Shown here piece after piece: positions 47,963 through 58,601 of a stretch of 64,000 bases of DNA (its first letter is position 1; every line of letters begins with the position of its first letter). The notes under the pieces were generated by a model. That model saw only the letters and a program-made list of their open reading frames with translations. It was not told where the DNA came from and made no database searches. Made by a program: the position numbers and the translations under genes. This DNA comes from Demequina litorisediminis (lineage in GTDB: Bacteria; Actinomycetota; Actinomycetes; Actinomycetales; Demequinaceae): positions 2,170,001 through 2,234,000 of the forward strand of contig NZ_BSUN01000001.1 in the NCBI RefSeq assembly GCF_030161615.1, written 5' to 3'.

Positions 47963-49129
47963 GGTCTCCTCCTGGGGACGTGGGGATGGGACGCGGGGTG
48001 CGATACGCGCGCACGGCGAAGAGAGCGGCGGCGACGAGTACGGCGGGCATGACGATCGCGGCGCGCAGCCCGAGGCCGTCGGCGATCATTCCGGTGGCGC
48101 CCGAGCCGACCACGACGCCGGCGTAGTTGAAGAGGTTGAGGCGCGAGACGACCTCGTCCTGGTGATCGGGGGCCAGGTCGCCCGCGGCGGAGAAGGACAG
48201 CGGTGCCATGAGGCCGATGCCAAGTCCGGCGGCGCCGAAGGCGGCCACCGCGATCCACGGTTCGGGTGCCGCGGCGGCCACGAGCAGCGAGCCTGCGGCG
48301 AGGATGGTCGCTCCGGTGAGGACGCGCGCCCGGCCAAGGCGGGTGACAAGGCGGTCACCCGCGAGCCGGCTCGCCAGTGAACAGGCCTGGTAGGCGGCGT
48401 AGCCGAGCGGTACCACGACCGCGATGGCCGCGAGTTCCTTGTCGAGGAAGACCGAGCTCCAGGTGCCGATGACGGAGTCGCCCACGTAGGACACCGCCAC
48501 CACGATGCCGAACACGATGATCCCCGACCACGGCAGTGCGGCACGCTCGGACGAGGGGGCGGCGGCCTCGGGGTCCGGAACCAGTCGGCCCCGCACCGCG
48601 ACGGCGATCGCGAGACCCACGGCCGCCGCGACGGCGAAGGTGACCTCGAAGGGCGCCTCGAGCGCGGCGATCCCCGACACCAGGAGTGCCCCCGCGATCG
48701 CCGCCGTGGTCTGGACAGCGTAGAACGACGAGATCAGGGACCTGCCCGCCTGGCGCTGCAGGGTGAGTGCCTGCATGTTGTTGCCGGCATCCGCGAGCCC
48801 GACGCCGAGCCCGAAGACGGCGAAGATGGGGAACAGCAGCGCCAGCGGCGCGTCGAGCATGACGAGGGCGACGGCGATCGACTGCAACGCGAAGGCCGGT
48901 GGCAGAAGGGCGGCGGAACCCCAGCGCGTGGCGAGGAGCCGGCCCAGACCGAGCCCGCGCCGGCGAACAGGACGGTGCCGAGGATGACGAGCGACACCTC
49001 GGTCTCGCCGATGCTCGTGCGTTCCTCGATGCCGGGCAGGCTGGTGAGCACGGCGGCCATGAGGAGGCCCTGGGCGAAGAAACCCGCGGCGACCCAGGGG
49101 CGCGCGGAGGTGGTGACGGGGACGGTCAT
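47955..49129 (-). CDS. MFS transporter
   Basis: About 391 residues with twelve predicted helices. The N-terminal part reads PWVAAGFFAQGLLMAAVLTSLPGIEE, and the later helices include GLGIGLMAPLSFSAAG and NYAGVVVGSGATGMIADGLG. It resembles the FucP/YbjJ-like branch of MFS. The frame breaks once near 48948, where a base seems lost after GAGSV. ATG 49129 has GGAGAGG just upstream. First gene of an operon with the amine oxidase and an SRPBCC protein; the divergent TetR gene is the likely regulator. Substrate unknown. Confidence 0.82.
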
Positions 49130-49294
49130 GCGTACCTCTCCTGAGGCGGCGGGGACGAGCATCAGGTTATGGAGCAACTGATCTAAAAAGGTTGCCGCCA
49201 GGTAAAACCTGTGTTTCGCGTCTCCGGGCCTCGTCCGTGGTGACCCGCCTCATTGCGGGTGACTCGGATACCATCCTGGCCTCAGGGAGGTGTC

Positions 49295-49894
49295 ATGCCG
49301 CGCATCGTCGATCACGCCGCGCGCCGCGCTACGGTGCACGAGGCGTTGTGGCGCGTCATCGGCCGCGTGGGACTCGAAAACGCTTCCACGCGTGAGATCG
49401 CACGGGAGGCCGGGCTCTCGCTCGGAGCGCTCAACCATTACTTCGCGAACAAGGACGAGCCTGCTCATCTCCGCTCATGAGCCTCGGCTTCCGGCGGGCG
49501 CGCGACAGGATCCTCGCCACGGGCCGCGGAAAGCGAGGGCTCGAGGCGTTACGCCACGCGCTATTTGAGTCGCTCCCGCTGGACGAGGAACGGCTCCTGG
49601 AGGCGCACGTCGACATCTCGTTCTGCGCGCATGCGGTGACGAGTCCGCGCTTGGCGCAGGCACGGCGTGAGTCGCACATCGAGCCTTCGCAGGCTGCTCT
49701 ACGGAGTCCTCGCGGAGGCGCGCGAAGACGGGGACCTCGCTGCCGGGCTCGTCGACTCGGCGATCGTGGACGACTGGGTGACGCTCGTCGACGGCGCCTC
49801 CGTTCAGGCGCTGATGGAAGGGCCGAGCGAGGGGCTCAAGGCGCGTCAGGAGGCCCAGGCCGAGCGATTCCTCGAGGGGCTCCGCGCGACCTGA
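49295..49894 (+). CDS. TetR-family transcriptional regulator
   Basis: About 198 residues after correction. The helix-turn-helix reads VIGRVGLENASTREIAREAG and LSLGALNHYFANKDELL, the standard TetR start. The C-terminal domain is helical and binds an unknown ligand. Three AGCT expansions, at 49458, 49480 and 49682, break the frame, the first two only 22 bp apart. ATG 49295 is preceded by GGGAGG. It is divergent from the MFS-amine oxidase operon across 165 bp and probably represses it. Confidence 0.85.
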
Positions 49895-49949
49895 GTCGCC
49901 GCGGACCTGCGCGCCGCGCAGTGGGTGAGCCCCTCGAGGAAGAGGTGCT

Positions 49950-51554
49950 CTAGTGAATGGCCTCGACCGCCGCGCGCTCGATGGCGAGTCCTGCGCTGTA
50001 GGTCTCCAGCCACGCCGCGTAGCCAGCGACGTCGCCGGAGTCCGGCTCGGCGACCGTGAGGTCAGCCCCGGCGAAGACGCGCTGCGCCAGATACGCATCG
50101 AGCGCCTGGCCCTGACCGGAACGCACCTGCTCGGCGAGCACCGCGATGCCCCACGCGCCGCCTTCCGAGGCGGTGTCGCCCACCGTGACGGGGGCGTCGA
50201 TGGCCGCCGCGAGCAGGCGCTGCGCCACCCCGGCGGTGCGGAACATGCCGCCGTGCGCGAACATCGAGTCGAGCACCACTCCTTCGCCGTGGAGCACCTT
50301 CATGCCCAGGCTCAGGGTGCCGAAGGCCGCGTAGAGCCTGGGTGCGCATGAAGTTGGCGAGCGTGAGGCGGCTGCCGGGAGTGCGGACCACCAGAGGGCG
50401 GCCCTCCTCAAGCCCGGTGATGGGTTCGCCCGAAAGATAGTTGTAGGCGAGAAGGCCGCCGCCGTCGGCCTCGCCTTCGAGTGCCGCCGCGAAGAGAGCG
50501 CCGAACACCGCGCCCGAGTCGTCCTTGCCGCCCACCGCGGTGGCGAACTCCGTGAAGACCTGCGCCCACGTGCCCAGTTCCGAGGCGCCGTTGTTGCAGT
50601 GCACCATCGCGACCAGGTCGCCTGCGGGAGTCGTGACGATGTCGAGTTCCTCATGCACGGACTCGAGCGGCTTCTCCAACACCACCATCGCGAAGATGGA
50701 CGTGCCAGCAGAGATGTTGCCCGTGCGCGGCGCGACGGCGTTGGTCGCGACCATGCCCGTACCCGCGTCGCCCTCCGCGGGAGCCAGGGGAGTGCCCGCC
50801 TGGAGCGCGCCGCTCGGGTCGAGCAGCGCCGCGCCCTCGGCGGTCAGCGTGCCCGCCTCTTGGCCGGCGACCAGCACCCGCGGCAGCAGGCCTGCGACGT
50901 CGAGCCCGGGGTGACGGGCGTCGACGAGTCCCTGAAAACGCGCCAGCATCGCGGCGTCATAGTCCCGCGTGGCGGGGTCGATGGGGAACATGCCGGAGGC
51001 ATCGCCCACACCAAGGACCTTCTGGCCGGACACCTTCCAGTGGACGTAGCCCGCGAGCGTGGTCACGAACGCGAGATCCTTCACGTGGGACTCGCCGTCG
51101 AGAATGGCCTGGTAAAGGTGCGAGGCCGACCAGCGCAGCGGGAAGGCTGAAGCCCAGTTCCTCCGTCAAACGCGAGGCCGCGGCACCCGTGTTGGTGTTG
51201 CGCCACGTCCGGAACGGCACCAGGAGGCGACCGTCGGCGTCGAACGCGAGGTAGCCGTGCATCATCGCCGAGAAGCCCAGCGCTCCCACCGAGGCGAGGC
51301 TGACACCGTGGCGCTCGGCGGCATCGGCCTTGAGGGCGGCGATGGCGCCCTGAAGTCCTTCCCAGATGGCCTCCTCGGAGTAGGTCCAGAGGCGGTCGAC
51401 GAACTGGTTCTCCCAGGCGTGCGAGCCCGTGGCGAGGACCTCGTGGTCCGGGCCGATCAGGCAGGCCTTGATATTGGTGGATCCCAGGCTCGATGCCGAG
51501 AGAGGTGTGGCCTGCGGCGATGGCCGCGGCGGCGTCAGTGGTCTGCTCCGTCAC
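49950..51554 (-). CDS. FGGY-family carbohydrate kinase
   Basis: Sugar kinase of about 533 residues after correction, with the actin-like ATPase fold. The N-terminal phosphate loop is [17 protein letters not shown]; the substrate-side motifs [16 protein letters not shown] and [10 protein letters not shown] follow, and the C-terminal half has [16 protein letters not shown] and [14 protein letters not shown]. The closest group I can name is ribulokinase/xylulokinase-like, but no sugar operon is attached, so the substrate is open. AGCT expansions lie at 51486, 51144 and 50334. The start is GTG 51554 with GGGAG upstream. It ends 55 bp after the convergent TetR gene. Confidence 0.85.
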
Positions 51555-51795
51555 CGGTGCTCAACTCCCTTGCGATGGTGGGTCCGCGCCGATGCGGACA
51601 CCGTCATGTGAACGTTCACCCACGAGTCTAGGCGGTGCCCTCCGCCGCCCGCGACCCCTAAGGTCCCGACCCGGCGCATCGGCCCTGAGCGAACTGATTG
51701 GGCACACGGGGCGCGCCGGACTAGACTCGTGGGGTTGCCCGACTGCGGTTCCTCCGCACACGGCGCGGCCAGAACCCCAATCCAGGAGCACATCA

Positions 51796-53112
51796 GTGAC
51801 CAGCGCCCTCGAGAAGATCGACGCCACGACCGTCAAGGCGACGGTCACCCTCACCGAGGAGGACCTCAAGCCCTCCATGGATCACGCCTACGAGCACATC
51901 GCTCAGGAGGTTCAGATCCCCGGCTTCCGCAAGGGCAAGGTGCCGCCGCGCATCCTCGAGACCCGCGTGGGCAAGGGCGCCATCATCGAGCACGCCGTCA
52001 ACGACGGCCTGCCCGGCTGGTACGCCGAGGCTGTCGAGGAGCAGGGCATCCGTCCCTTCGGCCAGCCCGAGGTCGAGGTCGTCAAGATCCCCGGCTCCGA
52101 GGAGGGCTTCGAGGGCCTGGAGTTCACCGCTGAGGTGGAGATCCGCCCCGAGGTCGAGCCTGCCCGCCGCCGAGTCGCTGACCCTTGAGGTCGACCCCAT
52201 CGAGGTCTCCGACGAGGACGTCCAGCAGCGCCTGGACAACCTCCGTGAGCGCTTCGGCTCGCTGAAGACCGTTGACCGCCCCGTCGCGGACGGCGACTTC
52301 ACCACGATCGACCTCGCCGCCAAGGCTCGACGGCGCGGACATCGACAACGTCCAGGGCACCTCCTACCAGGTGGGTTCGGGCAACATGCTCGAGGGCCTC
52401 GACGACGCTCTCGTGGGCCTGTCCGCCGACGAGGAGACCACCTTCGAGGCGCCGCTCGCCGCGGGCGACAACGCCGGCCAGGTCGCGCAGATCACCGTCA
52501 AGGTGACCGCGGTCAAGGAGCGCGAGGCTCCCCGAGGTGGACGACGACTTCGCCCAGGCTCGCGAGCGAGTTCGACACCGTCGACGAGGCTCAAGGAGGA
52601 CCTGAAGGCTCAGGTCTCCAAGATCAAGACCAACAACCAGGCCGTCCAGGCCCGCGAGAAGCCGATCGACGCCCTGCGGGACGCGACCGACTTCGAGCTC
52701 CCCAAGAAGGTCATCGAGAACGAGGTGCACTCGCACCTCGAGAACGAGAACCGCCTGGAGGACGACGAGCACCGTGCCGAGGTCACCGAGGAGGCGCACA
52801 ACGCGCTGCGCGCGCAGATCCTCCTCGACCAGGCTCGCCGAGGACCTCGACATCGAGGTCCAGCAGAACGAGCTCCTCGACTACCTGCTGAACCAGTCGC
52901 GCCAGTACGGCATGGACCCCAACACCTTCATCCAGCAGGTGGAGCAGGCCGGCCAGATCCCCGCGATCGTTGCCGAGGTTGCCCGCTCGAAGGCCACCGC
53001 CTTCGCGCTGCGCCGCACCACCGTGAAGGACACCGCTGGTAACGCCGTGGACCTGTCCCCGGTGATCGGTTCGGTCGAGGACGAGAAGACTGAGGAGGAG
53101 GCCGCCGAGTAA
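51796..53112 (+). CDS. tig: Trigger factor (ribosome-associated chaperone and prolyl isomerase)
   Basis: Binds the ribosome near the exit tunnel and helps nascent chains fold. 436 residues after correction. The ribosome-binding signature is GFRKGKVPPRILE. The FKBP domain starts at DRPVADGDFTTIDLAA, and the C-terminal helical arms include PKKVIENEVHSHLENEN and LLNQSRQYGMDPNTFIQQV. The tail is acidic (EDEKTEEEAAE). Six AGCT expansions (52157, 52323, 52525, 52556, 52587, 52831) interrupt it, the densest cluster in the window. GTG 51796 follows AGGAG. It precedes the clpP-clpX block, the conserved order in actinobacteria. Confidence 0.96.
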
Positions 53113-53128
53113 GGCGCCTCACCCACGA

Positions 53129-53166
53129 CGAAGGCCCCGTCTCCCGTGAGGGAGGCGGGGCCTTCG
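53129..53166 (+). terminator. Hairpin terminator after tig
   Basis: Arms CGAAGGCCCCG (53129-53139) and CGGGGCCTTCG (53156-53166) are perfectly complementary around a 16-base loop, 17 bp after the tig stop. Confidence 0.8.
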
Positions 53167-53253
53167 CGTTGGCTCGGCGGATGATGGCGGTCGGCCGATG
53201 CCGGGGGTGGCTCTCGCAGCGGGGTACGGCCGATGCGAGAGCCAGGTCTGGGG

Positions 53254-53736
53254 TTAGAGGCCGCCTCCCGTGACGGCTGCCCACGCGTTGACGGCCGTGG
53301 AGTCGGAGCACCACTCGGCGGGCGAACTGCCACCGCAGTCCTCCACCACGCCGGTGACGAGCGTCGCGAAGAGCACGGTGGCGACAACGAGTCCGATGAC
53401 GATCAGCGCGAGCATCACGTAGCCAATGATCAGTCCGGCGAGACCGAGCCCGCGGTTATCGGCCTCGCCACGCTTGGCGGCGCTGAGCCCGAGGTGCCCG
53501 AACACGATGCCGGGGATGAAGGTCACTCCCGTGACGAACCCGCCGAGCGACAGCGCGAGCGAGGTGATGTTCATCCAGTTCTTCTCGGTGCCGGGGCGCG
53601 GACCGACGGGGTAGCCGGGCTGGCTGTACTGGGGCGCGCCGTAGTGAGGAGTCCCGTACGGAGTGGAGCCCTGCGGCGGGACTGCGTACTGCGGCTGCGA
53701 CGGCTGCTGCGGGTCCTGCTGAGGCTGCTCGGTCAT
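53254..53736 (-). CDS. DUF4190-domain membrane protein
   Basis: About 160 residues. The N-terminal 50 are a disordered Gln/Pro/Tyr/Gly-rich tail (QQDPQQPSQPQYAVPPQG), followed by two transmembrane helices in the DUF4190 pattern: NITSLALSLGGFVTG with IPGIVFGHLGLSAAKRG, then GLGLAGLIIGYVMLAL. The extracellular C-terminus has two cysteines (EDCGGSSPAEWCSD) that could form a disulfide. The function is unknown; such proteins are common and plentiful in actinobacteria. ATG 53736. Confidence 0.82.
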   Translation of the reverse strand: MTEQPQQDPQQPSQPQYAVPPQGSTPYGTPHYGAPQYSQPGYPVGPRPGTEKNWMNITSLALSLGGFVTGVTFIPGIVFGHLGLSAAKRGEADNRGLGLAGLIIGYVMLALIVIGLVVATVLFATLVTGVVEDCGGSSPAEWCSDSTAVNAWAAVTGGGL

Positions 53737-53850
53737 GGCGGATCTCCCCTCGGATGCCTGATGACTTGAGCCTAGGGACGAGGCGTCTCAGGGGGCATCG
53801 GCCGTGGGGGCGAACCTGCCCCAGGGGAGTCCCCGAGTCGCCTCTCAGGG

Positions 53851-54141
53851 TCAGCCAGTGATCCCTGCGGTCACGGTGGCGGCGAGGATCGGGATGGCGA
53901 GCCCGCCCACCACGCCAAGGGCGAGGCCCACGCCGCCGATGCGGCGGTCCGACGCGCGCTCGCATCGCGCGATGGCGATGGAACCGGAAGCGACCGCCAC
54001 GAGGTCGAGCACGAGGAGCAGCGGCCACACCAGCGTGGCGCCCAGGCCGATCACCACCGTGCCGGCGACACCCAGGGCACCGGTCACCAGCGCGACGGAG
54101 GCCCACCTGGCCACCTTCATGCGCTCCTGAGCCGTGCTCAT
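53851..54141 (-). CDS. Small membrane protein
   Basis: 96 residues with three hydrophobic helices: WASVALVTGALGVAGTVVIGLG, LVWPLLLVLDLVAVASGSIAIA (core LLLVLDLVAVASGSIA) and GLALGVVGGLAIPILAATV. A short basic loop (RCERASDRRIGG) lies between the second and third. The pattern is like the membrane part of DUF4190 proteins without the long tail. Function unknown. ATG 54141. Confidence 0.65.
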   Translation of the reverse strand: MSTAQERMKVARWASVALVTGALGVAGTVVIGLGATLVWPLLLVLDLVAVASGSIAIARCERASDRRIGGVGLALGVVGGLAIPILAATVTAGITG

Positions 54142-54197
54142 GGCGCGAATCTAGCGGCCACGCGCGCCTCCGGCGGCAGCCCGCGCCTGGAGCGGCA

Positions 54198-54461
54198 TCA
54201 GTCCATGCCTGACATGGCGCTGGACCAGGCGACCGTCACCAGCGCCCACAGCACCAGCGCGACCACTCCGAGTCCGATGGCGCCCCAGGCGGCCCCGCGC
54301 GCCGCACCCCGAGGACGAGCGGTCAAGGCCACGGAGGCAAGAATGAAAGGCAGTGGCACCACGAAGGGCACCACGACGGCAACCACAGCCGTTGCCATAG
54401 CCACATAGGCGAGCCAGGAGCGGTCGGTGGGAGGGGCATCGGCCACGGACCCTGCGGTCAT
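54198..54461 (-). CDS. Small membrane protein
   Basis: 87 residues with two or three hydrophobic helices (YVAMATAVVAVVVPFVVPLP and WGAIGLGVVALVLWALVTVA) separated by a basic loop, ARPRGAARG. It resembles the two flanking small membrane proteins in layout. Function unknown. It starts at ATG 54461, 114 bp from the divergent clpP1 start. Confidence 0.65.
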   Translation of the reverse strand: MTAGSVADAPPTDRSWLAYVAMATAVVAVVVPFVVPLPFILASVALTARPRGAARGAAWGAIGLGVVALVLWALVTVAWSSAMSGMD

Positions 54462-54574
54462 GCGCCGAGCGTACGCGGGCGGTGTTCACCCCGTAGCGAA
54501 ACGAGGCCACAAACGGCAATGACGCGCGGGTCGAGGGCGTTAGGGTCATGCAAGACGTTCGATCAGGAGGAAAC

Positions 54575-55190
54575 GTGAACGACATCACGGCACGAGCCGA
54601 CGGGCCCGGCATGGGACTGAGCGACTCGATCTTCAACCGGCTGCTGCGCGAGCGCATCATCTGGCTGGGCGACGAGGTTCGCGACGACAACGCCAACGCC
54701 ATCTGCGCGCAGATGATGCTGCTGGCCGCCGAGGACCCGGACAAGGACATCTACCTGTACATCAACTCGCCCGGCGGCTCCATCACCGCGGGCATGGCGA
54801 TCTACGACACGATGCAGTACATCAAGCCCGACGTCGCCACCGTGGCGATGGGCATGGCTGCCTCGATGGGACAGTTCCTGCTGTCCTCGGGCGCCAAGGG
54901 CAAGCGTTTCGCGACGCCGCACGCCCGCGTCATGATGCACCAGCCCTCGGGCGGCATCTACGGCACCACCACGGACATCCGCATTAACGCCGAGCCTCAT
55001 CATGCACATGAAGAAGACGCTCGCGAACCTCACCGCGGAGCAGACCGGGAAGACGCCCGAGCAGATCAACAAGGACGCCGACCGCGACCGGTGGTTCACG
55101 GCCGACGAGGCGCTCGAGTACGGGTTCGTCGACAAGGTCATCACTCACGCCGCCGAGACCGGCGACGCGTCGCAGGGAGGCAAGGCATGA
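54575..55190 (+). CDS. clpP1: ATP-dependent Clp protease proteolytic subunit 1
   Basis: Serine protease subunit of the Clp complex, 204 residues after correction. The catalytic Ser is in [15 protein letters not shown], the His in [11 protein letters not shown] and the Asp in [10 protein letters not shown]. The N-terminal stretch [18 protein letters not shown] carries the usual axial loop and start of the head domain. One AGCT expansion at 54993 interrupts it. GTG 54575 has AGGAGGAAAC directly upstream, the best ribosome binding site of the block. The stop overlaps clpP2 by four bases (ATGA), as expected for a mixed ClpP1P2 ring. Confidence 0.96.
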
Positions 55191-55911
55191 GCGAGATCTA
55201 CCAGGCCATTCAGGCTGGCGGACGCACCGCAGGCTTCGGCGGAGCGGCGCCTACGGGACCCGCGTCGCGCTACATCCTGCCCTCCTTCGAGGAGCGCACC
55301 GCTTACGGCTTCAAGCGCCAGGACCCCTACGCGAAGCCTATTCGAGGACCGCATCATCTTCCTCGGTGTGCAGATCGATGACGCCTCGGCCGATGACGTG
55401 ATGGCCCAGCCTGCTCGTGCTCGAGTCGCAGGACCCCGACCGCGACATCACGCTGTACATCAACTCGCCCGGAGGCTCGCAGACCGCGCTGACCGCGATC
55501 TACGACACCATGCAGTACATCAAGCCGCAGGTGCAGACCGTGTGCCTCGGCCAGGCAGCCTCCGCGGCCGCCGTACTGCTCGCGGCCGGCTCGCCAGGCA
55601 AGCGCCTCGCACTGCCCAACGCGCGTGTCATGATCCACCAGCCCCGCATCGAGCAGGGCGCCCGCGCGCAGGCCTCGGACATCGAGATCTACGCCGAGGA
55701 AATGATCCGCATGCGTGAGTGGCTCGAGTACACGCTCGCCAAGCACACGGGCCAGACGGCGGAGAAGGTGCGCGAAGACATCGAGCGCGACCGCTTCCTC
55801 TCGGCACAGGAATCCAAGGAGTACGGCCTGGTAGACCAGGTGCTCGCATCGCGCAAGGGTGTCGACACCGTGGCCCCCGAGGACCGCGCCCTGGGCAAGG
55901 CCGAAGGCTAA
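55187..55911 (+). CDS. clpP2: ATP-dependent Clp protease proteolytic subunit 2
   Basis: Second ClpP subunit, 240 residues after correction. Catalytic Ser lies in [15 protein letters not shown], His in [13 protein letters not shown] and Asp in [11 protein letters not shown]. Its N-terminus is about 35 residues longer than ClpP1 ([14 protein letters not shown]), which in actinobacteria is removed as a propeptide. AGCT expansions at 55335 (AAGCTA read as AAGCCTA) and 55408 break it. It is translated from an ATG that overlaps the clpP1 stop, and is followed by a terminator. Confidence 0.96.
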
Positions 55912-55924
55912 GCACCCACGTCAC

Positions 55925-55962
55925 ACGGCGGCCGTCTCCCGATGCGGGAGGCGGCCGCTGTG
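55925..55962 (+). terminator. Hairpin terminator after clpP2
   Basis: Inverted repeat with GCGGCCGTCTCCC and GGGAGGCGGCCGC arms (one bulge) and a four- to six-base loop, 14 bp after the clpP2 stop. It separates the clpP transcript from clpX. Confidence 0.7.
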
Positions 55963-56120
55963 CTGTCTCAGGGCCCGCATCGGCCTCCGTGACACCGGAC
56001 ACGACGCTCCGCCGTGAGCGGACGCGGCGGAGTGTCGCTCTGCGCGTGTCACAGGGCCTGGGTAGCCTGAATGAGTACGGCCCGCACAGATGGCGTGAGG
56101 GTGCGTGGAGGGAGAACTCG

Positions 56121-57383
<1,263 letters not shown>

Positions 57384-57479
57384 CCCTAGCCTGTCGGCGC
57401 GTGCCTCGTCGTGCGCCCCGATGCGCCATGGTGGACTGTCAGGGCGTGATCCGGGACGTCAGCGCACCCCAGCGGACTC

Positions 57480-58453
57480 TCAGGGCGTGTGTGAGCGTGA
57501 CCGCACCGCGAGAACGTGCCGCACCACCTCGCGGCACCACTGGGGACGCTCCACCATGTCCTCGTAGGCCGAACCGCACGGTCTGAATGCCCACGCTCGC
57601 GAGCGCCGCGTCGCGCCCGATGTCCGCCTGGCGCTGAGCCGGACTCCCGTGTGTCGCGGCGCCGTCGAGTTCGATCGCGGTCCGGCTCGCGGGGTCGTAC
57701 AAGTCCAGGCGCCACCGCCGCCCTGCGCACACCACGGTGTGCTGACGGATGAGGCCGGAGAACTCCGCCGTGCCAAACACCTCCGTCAGGCCCAATTCCT
57801 CGAGCCGGCTCTCGGCGCCACTCATGGCTGCCGAAGCAATACGCGTCAGGCGGCGGCGCTCGGCCACCCGAGGCATCGTGGCGAGCGCCAGGCACAAATC
57901 CTCCACGTGCCCCGGGCCCCTGCGCAATACCCCGTACGCGGTCTCGGTGCGCGTGCCCGGCGCGAGCGTGCCGAACGCCTGCGCCAGCGCGAAGCCGGCG
58001 GTGGCCACCTGCATCCCCGAGACGCGGGCCGTCGAAACGTCATAGGAAATCCGCGTGAGTGAGATCCAGGCGGGAGGCCGTCGACGCCTTTCGCGTGGCA
58101 CGGTCAGCGTGATGCGCGTCGGCGGTGACGTGGTAGCCCGATGCAGGAACAGCGCCGCCATCCCGCCGACGGCCGCACCGTCGCCCGCCCAGGCGAGGGC
58201 GGCATCGGCCCGTGCCCAGAACGACGCGGAGTGTTGGGCGGCGACGTAGCAGTCCGGCAGGAGCCTCACCACCTCGCCGCGGTCGATCGCGCGTCGAAGG
58301 CGATCGCGGGAGGACATGGCGACGAGCCTCACGCGACGTGAACGCTCGTGGGCGCGCGGCCACCACCTCGTGGAGTGAGGAGTCCTTCCCGGAAGGGAGC
58401 GCGCGAAGCGGTCGCATGGCATCGATGCAACCGCCGTGGGCGGGTCGAGGCAC
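57480..58453 (-). CDS. AbiEi-like winged-helix protein with DUF559 endonuclease domain
   Basis: About 311-323 residues after correction. The N-terminus is an AbiEi-type winged helix (SRELVAMSSRDRLRRAID, GEVVRLLPDCYVAAQ). The C-terminus is a DUF559/Vsr-like restriction-endonuclease fold: RRWRLDLYDPASRTAIELDG contains the Asp and the E-x-D core, followed by RDAALASVGIQTVRF. Such two-domain proteins are frequent single genes in actinobacteria and are often assigned to defence, without proof. An AGCT expansion at 58324 splits the winged helix and an extra base at 57567-57570 shifts the tail. The start may be 58453 or ATG 58417. Confidence 0.72.
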
Positions 58454-58552
58454 AGGCGACCCGGTCGTGGGGGATACGGACGCTTAGCCGCCGAGGCTGG
58501 GGACGAGGCGAGCACCTGCTTGACCGTCCGCTGCGAGACGCCCGGGAACGAA

Positions 58553-58593
58553 AACGCGCCCTGAGCGTCCACTAGGGAGGCTCAGGGCGCGTT
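58553..58593 (-). terminator. Hairpin terminator after valS
   Basis: Perfect 14-bp arms (58553-58566 and 58580-58593) around a 13-base loop, ending in the minus-strand direction just below the valS stop. It separates valS from the DUF559-type gene. Confidence 0.75.
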
Positions 58594-58601
58594 CGTGAGG
58601 C

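Noticed and set aside
51796..53112. Many frameshifts in tig, clpX, malQ and pepN read as pseudogenes or programmed frameshifting
   Set aside because: The shifts share one motif (AGCT expanded), hit essential genes many times each, and their correction always yields whole codons. Programmed frameshifting uses slippery sequences and would not occur six times in one gene.
57439..57500. Direct repeats GACTGTCAGGGCGTG and GACTCTCAGGGCGTG as a mobile element end
   Set aside because: Only two short imperfect copies about 40 bp apart, with no further structure; likely chance or part of a terminator region.
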